Assembly (NCBI GenBank): GCA_028023455.1
Contig: JAQFVV010000012.1
Span: 10,512,499 to 10,576,498 of the forward strand
Reading direction: 5' to 3'
Length of the DNA stretch: 64,000 nt
Source: Epiperipatus broadwayi
Lineage: Eukaryota; Onychophora; Udeonychophora; Euonychophora; Peripatidae
The notes under the pieces were generated by a model. The model made no database searches and was not told the origin of the DNA. It worked only from the letters and a program-made list of their open reading frames with translations. Positions 25,442-38,174 of this stretch are shown here, piece by piece. The translations under genes were made by a program, and so were the position numbers. Each line of letters begins with the position of its first letter. The stretch's first letter is position 1.

Positions 25442-25832
25442 AATATTTTATATTTAAATAAATACAATTTATCCAAACCACTTCGAACACTTTTTAGCAA
25501 AAACCTTTTATTGTACATATAAACACACACCTATGTTTTGATTGTCCTACAGTCTTCTTCAGAGCCAGTTTACTTTAATCCCTTAAAAATGGTTTTTCTT
25601 TTTTTTTTATTAAGAGTTAGGTGGATAGCATTGGAAAACTAATAATAATTGAATGATTTATTTGTACTTGACAAAAATTAAAAAAACAATGTTTTTTAAT
25701 GGACTAAAGTAAACTGGCTCTGAAGAAGACTGAAGGACAGTCAAAATGTAGGTGTATATATATGTGCAATAAAAGATTTTTGCTAAGAAGTTTTTGAAGT
25801 GGTTTAGATAAATTATATTTAAATAAAATATT
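25442..25832. mobile_element. Large inverted repeat, possible Penelope-like terminal repeats
   Basis: The arms 25442-25600 and 25678-25832 are inverted copies of about 155 bp at roughly 85-90 percent identity by eye. Shared pieces include ACTTTAGTCC/ACTTTAATCC, CAGTCTTCTTCAGAGCCAGT and its complement, and GCAATAAAAGATTTTTGCTA with its counterpart. The right arm reads CTGAAGA (25720-25726), then a 5-bp stem GACTG/CAGTC (25728-25742) and AAAATG. This recalls the conserved CTGANGA-stem-GAAAC segment of hammerhead motifs reported in Penelope-like elements. Here the G of GAAA is replaced and there is an extra A before the stem, so an active ribozyme is not supported. No Penelope RT or GIY-YIG reading frame is present. 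The assignment is tentative; the inverted repeat itself is clear. Confidence 0.55.
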
Positions 25833-26049
25833 ACAGCAAAATAAAAAAAAAGATTGATTTTGATACATTTTTTATTCTTACACGACACATATTTATGCAT
25901 CTGAAATATATTCTCTACATATTTACACCATTTCTTATAAAAATACAGAGAAATAAAAAATTTTAAATATATATATTGAGTATCTTCCTGGGCCATTGTG
26001 AGTGTGAAACCTCAATTATCATTTTTACTAATTCATGTTTGTCAATATA
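25833..26049. other. AT-rich spacer
   Basis: Nothing recognised. Confidence 0.3.
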
Positions 26050-28660
26050 TTGTATATAACTTTCCAAACATTTTTAATTTGCTGTTGATTTCACTCATTA
26101 AAAAAGAATTCCATCCCATTTTCCTCGAATAGCTTCATTTGCTGTCCACAATTTATCTCTAACTACTTTTTTGAAAACTTCTATCTAAAAATTTCTAAAT
26201 CCTCTGTCTAATATAACATTCCTCATTTAAAAATATTGAAGTAAATATCAACACTTCTTTCCAAATTATTTTATAAATCTCATATATAAAAAAAAACCTG
26301 GCAGATTTGTAAACAATTACATTCTTATTTTTGTTTTTTCTGCATTTTAATTTCTAATTATCCATATAGTTCTTTTTATAATTTAACAAAGTATATCTTA
26401 ACTCCTCTACTTTTTCCAAAAATAAATATCTCTTATTTCTCATCTATCGTTTTTATCTTTCCCATTTATTATTAATATTTTTAATTTATTCCTTACTAAA
26501 TTCAATTTTTATACTTCTTTCTATCTCTGTACACTTTTATGATAACTCCATATCTCTTATACTATTGTCAAAAAATGTCATATTATATGAAAAAAAAAAA
26601 TTATCATAATATAGTCTTGCAGTTCCTATTATGGGAACCCTTGTCCTATTACTAATCTTACTATTTCCACCTCTACTTTTCTTAAAATAAAATAAAAAGC
26701 AATAATGGATATCCATAATGCAACCTGATTCCACATTTAATTCACATCAATTTTACATGTACCAAGTAGAATTATAAAAATTATTTTTGATTAGATCCAT
26801 AATCATTATTATCAACTTCAAGTGTATTCCCACATTTCAAGATTCCTTTGCAATCAATTCCTATCCACTCTATCACAACCTTTTCCTACATTTAAAAATA
26901 TAGTAATAGTTTATTTTCTCTTCAAGAAATTTTATTTATTACATAATATGAATAGATTATCCTCTATCCAACTCCCTAAATGAACATCATTCTGAATCTC
27001 AAGATTTTTGCTCTTCCATTGAAGGGCAACTTATATATATATACACACATAAGCATTTTATAAATTATGGAAGTTATGGCTATTGATCTATATTTATTTA
27101 ATAATCAACATTTTTCTTCTTCCTTTTTTAAAATAATCAAACTCTCTTAGCCTTCCACTTATCATATATCTCATTATCATGCATAATTGTATCTATTTTC
27201 CCAAACTGACAAACATTTCAGTTACTATGCTATCTAATGCTTTATTCACCTTTATATCTATTATTCTATTCATTTTCTCCAAATCATTAAGCTTTCTAAT
27301 TAATGATTTTATGACAAACTCACTATTTTTTTAAAAATATTTTTTATATTTTTACACACATCCTTGCTTTTAACACAATAATTATACTTTTTTTCTTATT
27401 TCTCATTTCCATTTTCATTCTTCTTCTTTTTTTTCATTATTTTCTCTCCCATTTGATATTTAACAGTTTCTTTATACTACTATATACTCTTTCCCTTTCT
27501 TTCAGACTTTTTAAAATATGTTTCTTCCATCTTTTCTTGTAATAAACTAATGATTAGCCTTTCAGGCTAATGTACATGCGCTTTTTATGAATGTTAATAA
27601 TAATAAATGAATACTTTCATTTCCAACACAAGATAAAGTCTTTGCGAATGAATAAATGAATCCACTTATTCATTCAACCCATCCAATCAATCAGCATTTT
27701 ATAAATTTTAAATTCACCACTTTTTATGATTTTCCAAGATATTACTAAATCTGTTTAAATAGGATTCACTCTTATTTCCTACCCATATCTATTAATCATT
27801 CTAAAATATTCGCTATCTAAAAATTTTGGTCTAGCCTAATATTATTAATATAAAATTACAATTAGTATTATATTCTTTTCCTTTTCCATCAAATATTTTG
27901 GTTTTTTAAACTTCCCTAGTTTATTTTTATCTATCAACACATAATCAATAGTATGACTCAAATTCTGTGTTAACTATGTAAATTCTCTATCACACATATA
28001 TTAATCAAATTCCAATTTTGTTTTACCCTCACTTATACATTATTTTCAACAATGACCCATTAACATTTTCTACTCCAACAATTTCATTAATATAAACTAT
28101 TATCAATATTTTAAAATTAGTTATAAATTTACCAATATCTCTATGAAAACATTGCTAAATATTCTCATTCTATTTTATACATTCTTTGCTTTTATCCAAA
28201 TTTAATCTATCGAACATATGTTCTTTACAAATTTCTTTTTAAAACATGTTTGATAACAATCCCTAGAATTTCTTCTTACTTATGCATCTATTTTCTATTC
28301 TTTCATTCACTTTTCTGCAAATAGGATATTTATTCATTGTGATTCTACAACTGATGTTTAATTTTTATCCTATAAAAACATTCTCTAATTCTCTCAACTT
28401 ATTCATATCTCTACTTCCTTGCATACTTACAAAATCAATTTTTAAATGTATACATTTGACCTTTCTTTTAAATATTTATTTTTTACAATTATCTACAGAT
28501 AATCTGGCAAATTTTCTCTATTCTTACATCTCTTCACTTAATATCAGTTTCTTCTCTTCTACCTTATTTATTTCTCTATGTATAATTATATCACTTCTTC
28601 TTAATATATCAATCACTAACATTTCATCTTTATTCTTATATATATAATGAAAAGAAACAT
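26050..28660 (-). pseudogene. Decayed LINE with endonuclease and reverse transcriptase remains
   Basis: Read on the minus strand with many frameshifts and stops, this region gives LINE blocks in order. An endonuclease-type block with LSHTIDYVLIDKNKLGKF (about 27890-27970) matches the S-x-IDY motif near the end of apurinic endonuclease domains. Next, LNKYRSIAITSIIYKML (about 27060-27110) matches the NYRGISL block of RT. Then LNVGKGCDRVDRN (about 26855-26910) sits where D-x-x-KAFD is expected, and IGTARLYYDNFFFSYNMTFF (about 26565-26640) is where FADDMTLF should be. The catalytic FADD has become SYNM in this reading. The element is dead and probably older than the copy at 21.5-23.5 kb. The clade was not resolved. 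The 3' limit near 26050 and 5' limit near 28660 are approximate. Confidence 0.65.
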
Positions 28661-28787
28661 ATTTCTCATGTTTTTTGTAATGTTAATTAATTATTAAAGT
28701 TATTAAAAAATTATATTCATTAAATGATCTATGACAAATTCCAAACATTTTAAATAATAAATTTATTTAAACGCACATTTATTACGT

Positions 28788-28905
28788 AAATAATATTCAT
28801 TAAGGCTGTAGCCTCAATCACATGCAGTTTAAAGACCTGTAGAGGTCACTACTATTGCATTTTATACGCATGTGATTGAGGCTACAGCCTTAATGAATAT
28901 TATTT
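28788..28905. repeat. Perfect 38-bp-arm inverted repeat with 42-nt loop
   Basis: Positions 28788-28825 and 28868-28905 are exact reverse complements over 38 bp. The core is GGCTGTAGCCTCAATCACAT against ATGTGATTGAGGCTACAGCC, followed by TTAATGAATATTATTT. The 42-nt loop contains a second small hairpin, GACCT-GTAG-AGGTC. The perfect match and mixed base content set it apart from chance AT palindromes. The fold size resembles a small-RNA precursor or cruciform, but could also be a foldback element. It has no coding capacity. Confidence 0.9.
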
Positions 28906-29771
28906 TAAATAATAAAAATATAAATAATTAATATTTGTTAAGGATAGTTATAAAGGGGGAAGTAAAAATAATAATATAAAATAAATAATTTTTTTCTCTC
29001 TATTCAGTAATTTTATTCTATGATTGATAATTTTTTAAACAATAATAAGTGAGAAAGTAAATTTTAAGTAACCGTTTACCAATTTAAAAAAAAAAAAAGG
29101 TAGTAACAATTTTTTTGAAATTGTTATTAAGGGATTTACTCCCCCTCTCTCTTTGTCTTTAAAATATATATATATTTCAAATTAAAGTATCATTAAATGA
29201 TTATCTTGTTTCTGTTAATTAAGAAGAATAAAATAGCTACAGCAAAATTCTTCAATAATTAGAGTATGATTGGAATTTTTAGCTTATAAAAGGAGGGAAA
29301 TAAATTTTTAGTAAAAATAGTTAATTGGTCAGGATTTAATGCTATCATTTCTGAGATAGCATGATTTGATCCATAAGAGGGAACTCTGTTATAAGATATG
29401 AAGATGGGTTAAAGAAAGTAGTCTTTAATATCTATTCAGTTACAGACATTCTTGGTTCAGCTGTTGAGAAGAAAAATCATAGAAGTCTCAGTATAATTGT
29501 TGAGGAAAGAACAGTAGCAGCAATTCAGCTGTGAAGAAAACAATGAGAAGTTAAGCTGTAGCCTGAAGTAAGACAAAACTATTGCTAAAAAAATGATTTT
29601 TGAAATGAAAAAACTACATTCTAACTTTTAGCTAAAAACTGAGCATGACCAATCTAACCAGTTAACATGTTTCACCAAAACAAATATAGAATACCCTCTG
29701 AGAAAAATTTGCAACATGACTGCCTCAGCTTATGTAAACATTATCTGAAGATTATAAATTGTAAAATGAAT
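28906..29771. other. AT-rich stretch with a small hairpin
   Basis: AACAATTT and AAATTGTT near 29104-29125 can form a short stem. A GGGGGAAGTAAA segment near 28957 is partly mirrored by TTTACTCCCCC near 29133. No genes were seen. Confidence 0.35.
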
Positions 29772-29985
29772 AAATTTAATTTGTGTTAACTTACTCTGAA
29801 AATTAGCATTATAATTATAAACTGAAAACTTGAAGTCAGAAAAAGAAGTTAATGCAAAAAATTTTAAATAGAAATAATGACAAATTTAATTTATGTTAAC
29901 CTACTCTGGAAATTATAATAATTTTAATCTGAATATTTGAAGAAACAAGATGGGAAACTAATCTGATAAGATATTAAAATTATAG
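29772..29985. repeat. Diverged tandem duplication, about 110 bp
   Basis: AAATTTAATTTGTGTTAACTT at 29772 recurs as AAATTTAATTTATGTTAACCT at 29882, a 110-bp step. In both copies an ACTCTG segment, ATTATAA-rich sequence and a TTGAAG block follow. Two copies are present. Confidence 0.65.
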
Positions 29986-30200
29986 CTATAAGAATACTAA
30001 AAGGATGAAATCCATGGTAAAGTATATTTTCATTTACACATTTCCTTTGTAAATTTACAAATAATTTTTAATATAAGTAATAATTGATAGTAATGAATAA
30101 TTTTGATTTGGAGTTTTTTGTAGAAACAAGGTTTTGTTTTCACTCTCAAAAATGTAAAAGTACATAGGATTTTCCCATTTTCATAAAAGAAAAACAGGAA

Positions 30201-30332
30201 TTTAGCTAATCTTAAATTTTTTATCTTTTGTTATGAAGTATGTTTTCAGATTTAATTATTAAAGATTTTAGCTAATTTTAATTTTTTTTATCTTTTACTG
30301 TAAAATGTTTTTCAGCTTTAATTATTGAAAAG
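30201..30332. repeat. 66-bp tandem duplication
   Basis: TTTAGCTAATCTTAAATTTT at 30201 recurs at 30267. Each copy contains TTATCTTTT and a TTTAATTATT block before the end. Two copies with a few mismatches. Confidence 0.75.
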
Positions 30333-31299
30333 GGAAATAACTCTTAAAGTAAATGTTAATTAAGTAATAAGATTCAACAAAAATAACCGTGTTTAATAAA
30401 ATTCTATTTCCCGTATAATAAACATAGTATATTTGAAATTTTCATATTGTATATTTTCTGAGATTTATTATTTATCAATTATTAGTTAGTTTTATGAAAT
30501 AATTGTTAAAAAATACATTTCTGAAACTATTTTTTGTGTTACTATCATAATTCCTTCAACTATTTGTTCTATGAATTGGCAGTGTATGTGATTTGATTTT
30601 ATCACAGCATGATGTTTTAAAGGATTTGCAGCTTATCTTAGTAAACATATACAATTATATTTTCATTTGTTCAGTCTGTCCCTAAGATCCTTATGATCCT
30701 GAACTAGCTCTAAAGCAATGATAGATAATTTACATATATGTGGAAATATAAGTTTATGTTTGTAAGATGGTGCTGAGGTCATCAACTTTAAAGTCCATTT
30801 CCTGCATTTTATTTATATGGATCCAAAGTAAGTTTATAAAGGGCCTATACATTCATGGTATCATATAACCTGAGCATTGATGATGATCAGCATATATCAG
30901 AATTTCAGCATTTTTATGAATACTTTATCACTTAGTATATGCCTGCAGATGATTATTTTTATTTTATGCCATATGTTTGCTATTGACCATATAATTAGCC
31001 TAAATGTTTGATTTTGAACCTCATTTAAACCCAGTCATAAGAAATGATTTGATTATTCATGTTTAATGCTGGTGATGTAACTTATCATTATTATAACTAC
31101 TTATACTATTCCATGCTGATTTTATTATGTTCATTTTATATTTGTTGATAACTATTTATTGATAATGGTAATGGAGATGATTTTAATACTTGGGGTTGAC
31201 ATTGATTGTCATCTCCTGTATTACCCTTTATTCATGTTGATGCAATATATATGTAAAATTCTTAGTTTCTTTGTTCTTACATAGATATTAATAACATTT
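30333..31299. other. AT-rich stretch, nothing recognised
   Basis: No coding or repeat signal could be supported. Confidence 0.35.
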
Positions 31300-31920
31300 A
31301 CTGAATGTTAACTTTCCATCTCCATTATAAATAAGCTCTCTTTCTTATCTCACCATATTATAAAACACACATTATTATTACACAGCTACCAATTTTGACT
31401 TAATATTACAAACTTTATTCAAATTTATTCTATTCTCATATTTCTGCAATCCCACCCCAAAATGCTCATTCATTTACTTCAAACATGTACTTTTTCCAAG
31501 CTATTTTAATCTCTCTACAATACCTCTTATTACAGTATTATTTGTCCCAACCAATACACCAATGTATTTTTATCAGATTTCTTTAATACTTTGGCAATAC
31601 TTATATTCTTCTTTCTATCTTTTTATGCTATTACATTTCTATGCTTCCTAATTACTGAATTATTATTTAAAATAAATTTTCACTATTTATATTTTCTACG
31701 TATCAAGTATCTCTTTATAGTTAATTTTCATCATCCATATATATTTCTGTAATGCACAAATCTTGATCAAATTCATCATTTTTACTATTGTCCTTTCCAT
31801 CACTATCATCTCTATCACTGCAATAATTATTATTTCATGATAATATAAAAACTAATGACCATCATTCCAACATAATTATTCAAAAACAACTTTCCAGGCA
31901 CTTCATCAAGTAAAGTAACT
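31300..31920 (-). pseudogene. Possible remnant of a LINE ORF1-like region
   Basis: On the minus strand a broken frame includes a Lys/Asp-rich segment (SDGKDNSKNDEFDQDL, about 31780-31830) and further on VLVGTNNTVIRGIVERLK (about 31500-31570). The GTNN core recalls block III of SGNH-hydrolase-like domains seen in ORF1 of some LINEs. Stops interrupt the frame and the other SGNH blocks were not found. It lies upstream, on the same strand, of the decayed LINE at 26.0-28.7 kb, but the 2.6-kb gap makes a link speculative. Confidence 0.25.
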
Positions 31921-34526
31921 TCAATTATATAATCCAAAAACACAGATTCTGATGAAAATATCACTTTCATAAATTTTTCACAAAATCTCTGTTTGTGCTG
32001 GATTTGTAAGATTACTATAAGGAATAAAAACTTATTTGAAGTTTTAAATAATTTTTATATCATTTATTACCAATTTCGTTTAAGATTGATTAACTTTTCT
32101 AACTGGTTGGCATTTTCTATTGTTGGTGGCAGTTTTTATCAATTTTCAACCATTGGTTTCAGTACAAAACATTTATTCTATACTAAAATTCAATAAAATG
32201 GACTGATTTCTTAAAAATTTAAGTTTGAAAATGAAAAAAATATTCTTAAAAAAATCATATTTGAACTTAGAAAATATTGGGAAAATGAGTACTTAATGAG
32301 AACAAAAGACATTTTTATCATTCAATAGTGAGCAGTAAAACAGTCCAAGTGAGTAACTCTAGAAAATTTATTTTGAGAATATGAATTAATAAATCTTAAT
32401 CACTGATAAATCTATAAAATTCTGTTTTAAAGTATTAAAACTGCTTCATAAATTTTAGAATATCTCAAATAATCCCAATACAATATTAGTAATGATATTT
32501 AAAAAATTTGAAATAAAAAAATTAATATTATGCTGCTCTTCAGTATTTTTCAGAAATAGGATAACATTTTAGACTACAGAAATCAGTCATTGTACATATA
32601 GATGTGTATCGATTACTTAAATCGTAATGATATTGGAGACTGTGTTATCATCAATTAATAAACTGAACAAACCTTTCAGTTATATAGAGCTGCTCTATCT
32701 CATACATAACCTATTTATTTTGCCTTGAATGTACTGTACCACAATTCAAATTATTAGTTATATTTAATAACTTCCCCCAGTGAGACAAAAAATAAATCCA
32801 TTTTTATCAAACAATTAATAATTAAGAGGAAAAAGATTCAAAAGAAAATTACGAACATAAAAATAAATTTTGGAAAAAGACCAGGCTAGTAAGAGACATG
32901 AATAAACACCTGGCTAGAAAAAAAAATCTAAACATGGATTATATGCATGCATGTGTCTGTGCGTCTTGCAGGCAGGTTTGATCATAGATGGTAGTAGCTT
33001 GCTTGTAAGATGTAAACATATTCACTAATTGTTGAATGTTTATTTATTTATAAAACTATTAAGCTTTTGTTTTTTTACCAATGATACCTACTCTAATTAC
33101 TTTTAACAGTTTTAATTATTATTGTAAAGCTTTAAAGTTGGTGAAAGTATTTAATTCATTGTCAGCTCACTAAATGGAAAACTATTCATAAACACAGTAT
33201 ATATTTCCACGGTGGATTTGTTTAGTTTATAAATCGTATTATTTATGCTTGTTTTTTTTAAAGATGTATGTTACTTTTGGAATCATTTGCATGCTCCTTT
33301 GCATTATAAAATTAAATAAATAAGACCAGAATTAATTATACACTATTTACAAATATCAGCCTTTGTCATAAAAGTCCGAAGAATCTGACCGACTGCCAGG
33401 TTCCGCTACAATTAGGACCGTATTACTAGCAATTAGCTAATTACAAAGAATTATTGTCTGCTCTTCTAAAAATATTTTGATTGCTAATGATGGGCATTAT
33501 ATGGTGATTTATTAATTATTCAATTAAAGGATTTCAGATTATTTAAAGTATCATTATTTTTTGTTGTGAGATGAAGTATGCACAGTCATCTATTGTTAAG
33601 ACTTGAAGGAGATTAGGATAATTAGAAATGTTAAAATAGAGTTGGCAACAAATGACATGAAAAAAAAAATGCATAAAGAAAAGTTGAGACTTATTATTCT
33701 CCTGTATTAGGAAAAATATAGTTGAAAAATAATATAACGCTTAGAAAATATTGAATTGGAAAATGAGTTATTTCACAACGATTTTAAAGCTAAATTATTA
33801 TTTTAAAAATAAACATGTTAATATATAAAATTATTTTACAAAGTTTAAGATTGTTAAATGTTTTATTAAAAAGTATTGTTCTGTCATTCCAAAGAACTAT
33901 TATGTAAACAGAATTGTAGTAATACCCACAGTAATTTGCTATTAAAACTTACATTTAGTTTTATATAATAATTGCTTATTAATTTAATTCTTCACCAAAC
34001 AAACATACTGTCAGAAATATACACAAAATCAATAATGCACGCAATGCATAAAATATAGAGAAAGAAATGAGTTGATAATTTGTTCCATGTTTAAATAGTG
34101 GTATACATAAGTTATTTTGGTTAGTAAAGTATACACATGCATAGGGTTAACTATCATTTAAGCTTAGATCTTCATTATAATATATCTCTAAGTTAGATTA
34201 CTACATGATGAGTCAAACTAATTGAGATCAGTGAAATTGCAAAAACATAAATATAAGGATATCATTCTATTTATTACCTCTAAATAATTTTCATTTTCAT
34301 CTAAATTATGATAATCTAGATTTGATCTATGTTTTATTATATCTTATTTATTTACTCAAAGATAAAAATGTATATATCAATCACTCCAAAGTGAGCAATT
34401 TAGCCAGCCCATATCTAATATATGATTCTTTACTTTTTCAATGAAAATACCCCCCTTCCATATATGTAAATAACCCATTCATAAATTTTTTATTTATGTT
34501 AAGACTTTCTTCTCAGATACACCTTA
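31921..34526. other. 2.6-kb AT-rich stretch, no supported features
   Basis: A small patch of higher G+C at 33374-33420 (containing CTGACCGACTGCCAGGTTCC) has no recognised origin. No coding, RNA or repeat structure was supported elsewhere. Confidence 0.4.
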
Positions 34527-34890
34527 TCTATAATGCACAATGTAATAATAGAGTTTAAAAAAATTATATTAAATGCTTTTATTTACCATGCACCAAAAAG
34601 AAAAAGATGAATTGTTTCTTTAACCACAATTGGGGTGTTTAGGTTTAACTTAAAATAAAAGCAGGGTGGGCCAGATATTAATTACTATCTATAATGCATA
34701 ATATAATAATGGAGATAAAAAATTATTTACTGCACCTAAAGAGAAAGAAATAATTGTTTCTTCAACAACAAAACTGGGTTTTTTAGATTTAACAAGAGAT
34801 TGACTTAATTAATTTCTGGACCCCCACCATGCTTTTATTTCTTGTTAAATCTAAAAACACCAATTGTGATTGAAAAAACTTTTCTTTTTT
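34527..34890. repeat. Composite repeat: direct copy plus inverted copy
   Basis: TCTATAATGCACAATGTAAT at 34527 recurs at 34688 as TCTATAATGCATAATATAAT (161-bp step), followed in both by AATTGTTTCTT and a TTTAGRTTTAAC block. A third, inverted copy occupies 34807-34890: CACCATGCTTTTATTTCTTG is the complement of the AAAATAAAAGCAGGGTGGGC region at 34650-34671. The unit is therefore present twice forward and once reversed. A related sequence, with ATACCCCCC before it, occurs at 34446-34545 and at about 41476-41560. Confidence 0.75.
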
Positions 34891-35489
34891 TAACCCTCTT
34901 GCACTATGCTAATATTCTGAGAATTTCTTTGTTCTCATTAGATTTAAGCTTTCAACTTTCACTTTAATATTAAATCATTATTATTTATCAGAGTATAATA
35001 AATTTGGTTTCATGTAATGGATATTTCTGTTTAGATATTAAATAAATTTTAAAAAAATCACATTTGATTTTCTGAATTATTTTAAAAATTAGATTTTAAT
35101 CAAGACAAATTGTTGTCAGACCATCAAATTTAAAGTGGAGCAAACTCAATTTGCAAAATGAACTAAATCTTATTTATTTGATGTCTGTTTTAAAAATCTG
35201 AATGAATTATTTTTAATATCTAGTAAATCTATCAATTTATGTTTTAAAAGTTTAAAAAAATTTCCTAATTTTTACGACATCACTAAATGTTATAACAGTC
35301 TGTTGAGTGACAGCATTTCTAGATAGTTGTATTTTCCATGAACATAATCTCCATGGTAATGCTATACAGAAGAATATATTCTTTTATATTTAAAAATAAA
35401 ACATTTCTGTAAAAAATAAATATGTAATAATATATATTTTTTATTTCTATTGATTATTACACAATTATAATACAAAAATAATTATAAAC
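34891..35489. other. AT-rich stretch, nothing recognised
   Basis: No coding or repeat signal could be supported. Confidence 0.35.
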
Positions 35490-38100
35490 TGTAACGGTCA
35501 TATTGTACATTCGTGCAACAAAATCCAGAGTTTTAGCAAATCATACCAAGGCTGATTGAAGTCAGGTTGTTGAGACCCCAAATCCAATCTCACCTCAGAT
35601 TAATTTACCAACCCTCAAAGATTTACTACCGTATGGATGCCATATATAAGGCTACACCAGTATTTTCTTAATTCACTTGCCAGCAGTAGCACATTGGTGA
35701 AACAAGAGACTGTGATATAAATTGACATGACCAAAATATAGCTATATAGGTGTGACTCAACTAACAGACATCATTAAATTTAGACTGTGATTCATAAATA
35801 TTCAAACAATAACTAATTAGTAGTTAATGATTAACTAATGAATAATGAGCAAGATTTAGACACCAAGCAGAGTTATATTTTTAACAAATTTAATAAAAGC
35901 AAAAATTTAAGTAATAAAGTAAAATAAAATAGAACAATCGACTGACACAATTTTGTTTCACTCACAGGTGATGATGATAGAATAAGTTACAGGCTGTTTG
36001 AACTTACACATTTAGTACTGGGCATCACTCACGGGTGATGATGATTAATCAAGTTATATTTTGTCTAAATTTACAGGTTTCAGATTTTATCTCACTCGTA
36101 GGTGATGATGATTTATAAAGTTACATATTGTTTAAATTTACAAACTTATTATTTTCTTTCATTCGCAGGTGATGATGATTTATAAAGTTACATATTGTTT
36201 AAATTTACAGATTGATGATTTTATCTCACTCATAGGTGATGATGATTTATAATTTATCAAGTTACATTTTTATGAGCTTTATTGTTATAGATATTTTTTT
36301 TGATGTTTGTTCATGATTATTTTCCCCTATTTTTGTATGTTTTTTGGGGTTGATTTTTTTTTTATTAAAAAAAAGAAGTGATCATCATTAATCATAATTA
36401 ATATTTTATTTGACGGTACACAATTCTCTATATAGATTATAAGCTTACAAAACCAGATTCAGTTTCAGATCAATGCTGAAATATAAATTATTATGGAGGG
36501 ATGAACTGATGGTGGGTAGTAAGACTTGAGATACTAAGGCGTATATAAAACATACCATCTGAGTCTGTGCATTTTGAAGGTGCTCTTGCTTACAGAATTT
36601 GTTACCATGTAACCGGTTCCTTTTCCACCAAGCCCATTGTTGTGAAAGTGAAAGAGACCTTTTTAGTCCGGGTGATTGAACAGCTTATCAGGATATGTGG
36701 ATGCTTCTGATCCAGTCTTAAGTGGAGGTAATGGGATGATTCTTAAAATCAAAACCCATTGTGGAACAAGAGCAGTCCGAACTAAATATATGGGATGGCC
36801 ATTAACCAGAAGCCCATTCAAGAAATAATATACAGCAATAAGTAATTGTGCATATGCACTTCCTAAGAACACATTCGTCCCACTGACTACATTAATATAT
36901 ATAAAATTGAGATGCAAAACATTAGTTTCCTTCTATAGAACTACTGTAAATCAGTTCATAAATTAGCATTTATAATTATGCTATTAAAAATATAATGAAT
37001 CTAATTTATTAAGTTATCCATATAGGCATTTATATATATATATATAAAGATGACTACAGCATATTTTGGGATAATTATAAGATTAAATTCTAGTTCTATG
37101 CTGCATTTAGTCACTTCAGCTAAATATTAACCATATTTTTCATTTAACGCAAATCTATTTTTAATCATTTATAATTGCTTAATTATACACTTAAACTAAG
37201 CTTTATTTACTAGTTTCAGAAGGGAGTTTAGTGTGTGTGCTAATGAACGCAAAATTATTTATGTGTGAGAACGTCTAATCATTTCTCTCTAGTTAACTTC
37301 AATGCGAGTAAACTTCATTCTGAATCAACATAGCATAAACATATAAATAAATAACTGAAAATAATATCGGCATAGGCTTAATTAAAAACATATAAAATTA
37401 TAATTAAGATTTCACGTGAAATCTAAGATTTGGCTTTCTTTACTTAGTGCAAAGAACCGAAATTAAGATATATTCAATATCAAATCAAATTGAGATAAAT
37501 TATTTCAACTCTGCTTAAATCAGATTTAATTCTTTTAAATTATATCAAATCAGGCAAGATTTACGATACCCAATAATAATAATATAAACCTTACATTTTA
37601 ATTTAAGAATTAGCATTTGAAAGTTTGAAATACATTAGTTTAAATTATATTGAATTAGTTCAAATCAGGCAATATTTACGATACTAAATAATAATACAAA
37701 AGTTACATTTTAGTTTATGAATTAGTATTGGAAAGTTTGAAATACATTAGTTAAATTATATTGGCCATTTATAATAACTTGAGCTAGCTTTAATAGGTTA
37801 TGAGATTTAGTTTAAAGTTCATTTTAAAAATTGCAGAAGTGTTACTGCTTTAAGTTCTTTTCTCAGGCATGGTTATTCACTGTTTATCTTGAGTGTGCTG
37901 TTACTTGTATCGGGCATTGGTCATCCTGTTCCGGCATCCTGTAGACTCCCTCTTTGGGCTCTGAAGAGCCAGTGTTTCTGTACTTAGCCAACCATTTTCA
38001 TTATTAACCATTTTAGCAATCTCTTTAATCTCAAACTTAATAATAGTCCAACCTCTTACAAAATGGCTGCAATAGTTTTTATACTCTTTCATCCCCCCCT
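35490..38100 (+). repeat. Long interspersed repeat, family A, copy 2
   Basis: It starts TGTAACGGTCATATTGTACA at 35490 and runs collinear with copy 1 at 9119, as described there. The less AT-rich patches at 36560-36900 and 37860-38095 correspond to similar patches of copy 1 near 10060-10260 and 11180-11330. A short open frame on the minus strand at 36663-36917 has no recognisable domain. Inside copy 2 is a 67-bp minisatellite that copy 1 lacks. The flanks of the two starts (GCATAC and ATAAAC) differ. The type of element is unknown. Confidence 0.6.
35958..36290. repeat. 67-bp minisatellite, five units with exact spacing
   Basis: The core TCACTCNNAGGTGATGATGAT begins at 35958, 36025, 36092, 36159 and 36226 (TCATTC at the fourth). 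All four steps are exactly 67 bp. The rest of the unit contains TTATAAAGTTACATATTGTT and AAATTTACA. Units 3 to 5 are most alike; the fifth loses similarity toward 36290. Each core pairs TCAC with GTGA around a short centre. A single GATGATGATGAG in copy 1 of family A (near 9827) may be the unexpanded equivalent. Confidence 0.92.
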
Positions 38101-38174
38101 ATCTTTTTACTTTAGTCACATGTGTTTTCTTTATTAATTACCTATAAATAATATTTAAAGCGCAGTCGATATTG

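Noticed and set aside
25720-25748. Functional hammerhead ribozyme
   Set aside because: The GAAA core is AAAA here, an extra A precedes the stem, and stems I and III were not found. Only a resemblance is claimed.
36663-36917. 84-codon open frame on the minus strand as a gene
   Set aside because: It lies inside family A copy 2, has no domain, and copy 1 does not preserve the frame.
9119-38100. The two family A copies as the paired LTRs of one 29-kb element
   Set aside because: The copies are far too diverged from each other, and the interval contains unrelated LINE relics on both strands instead of gag-pol.
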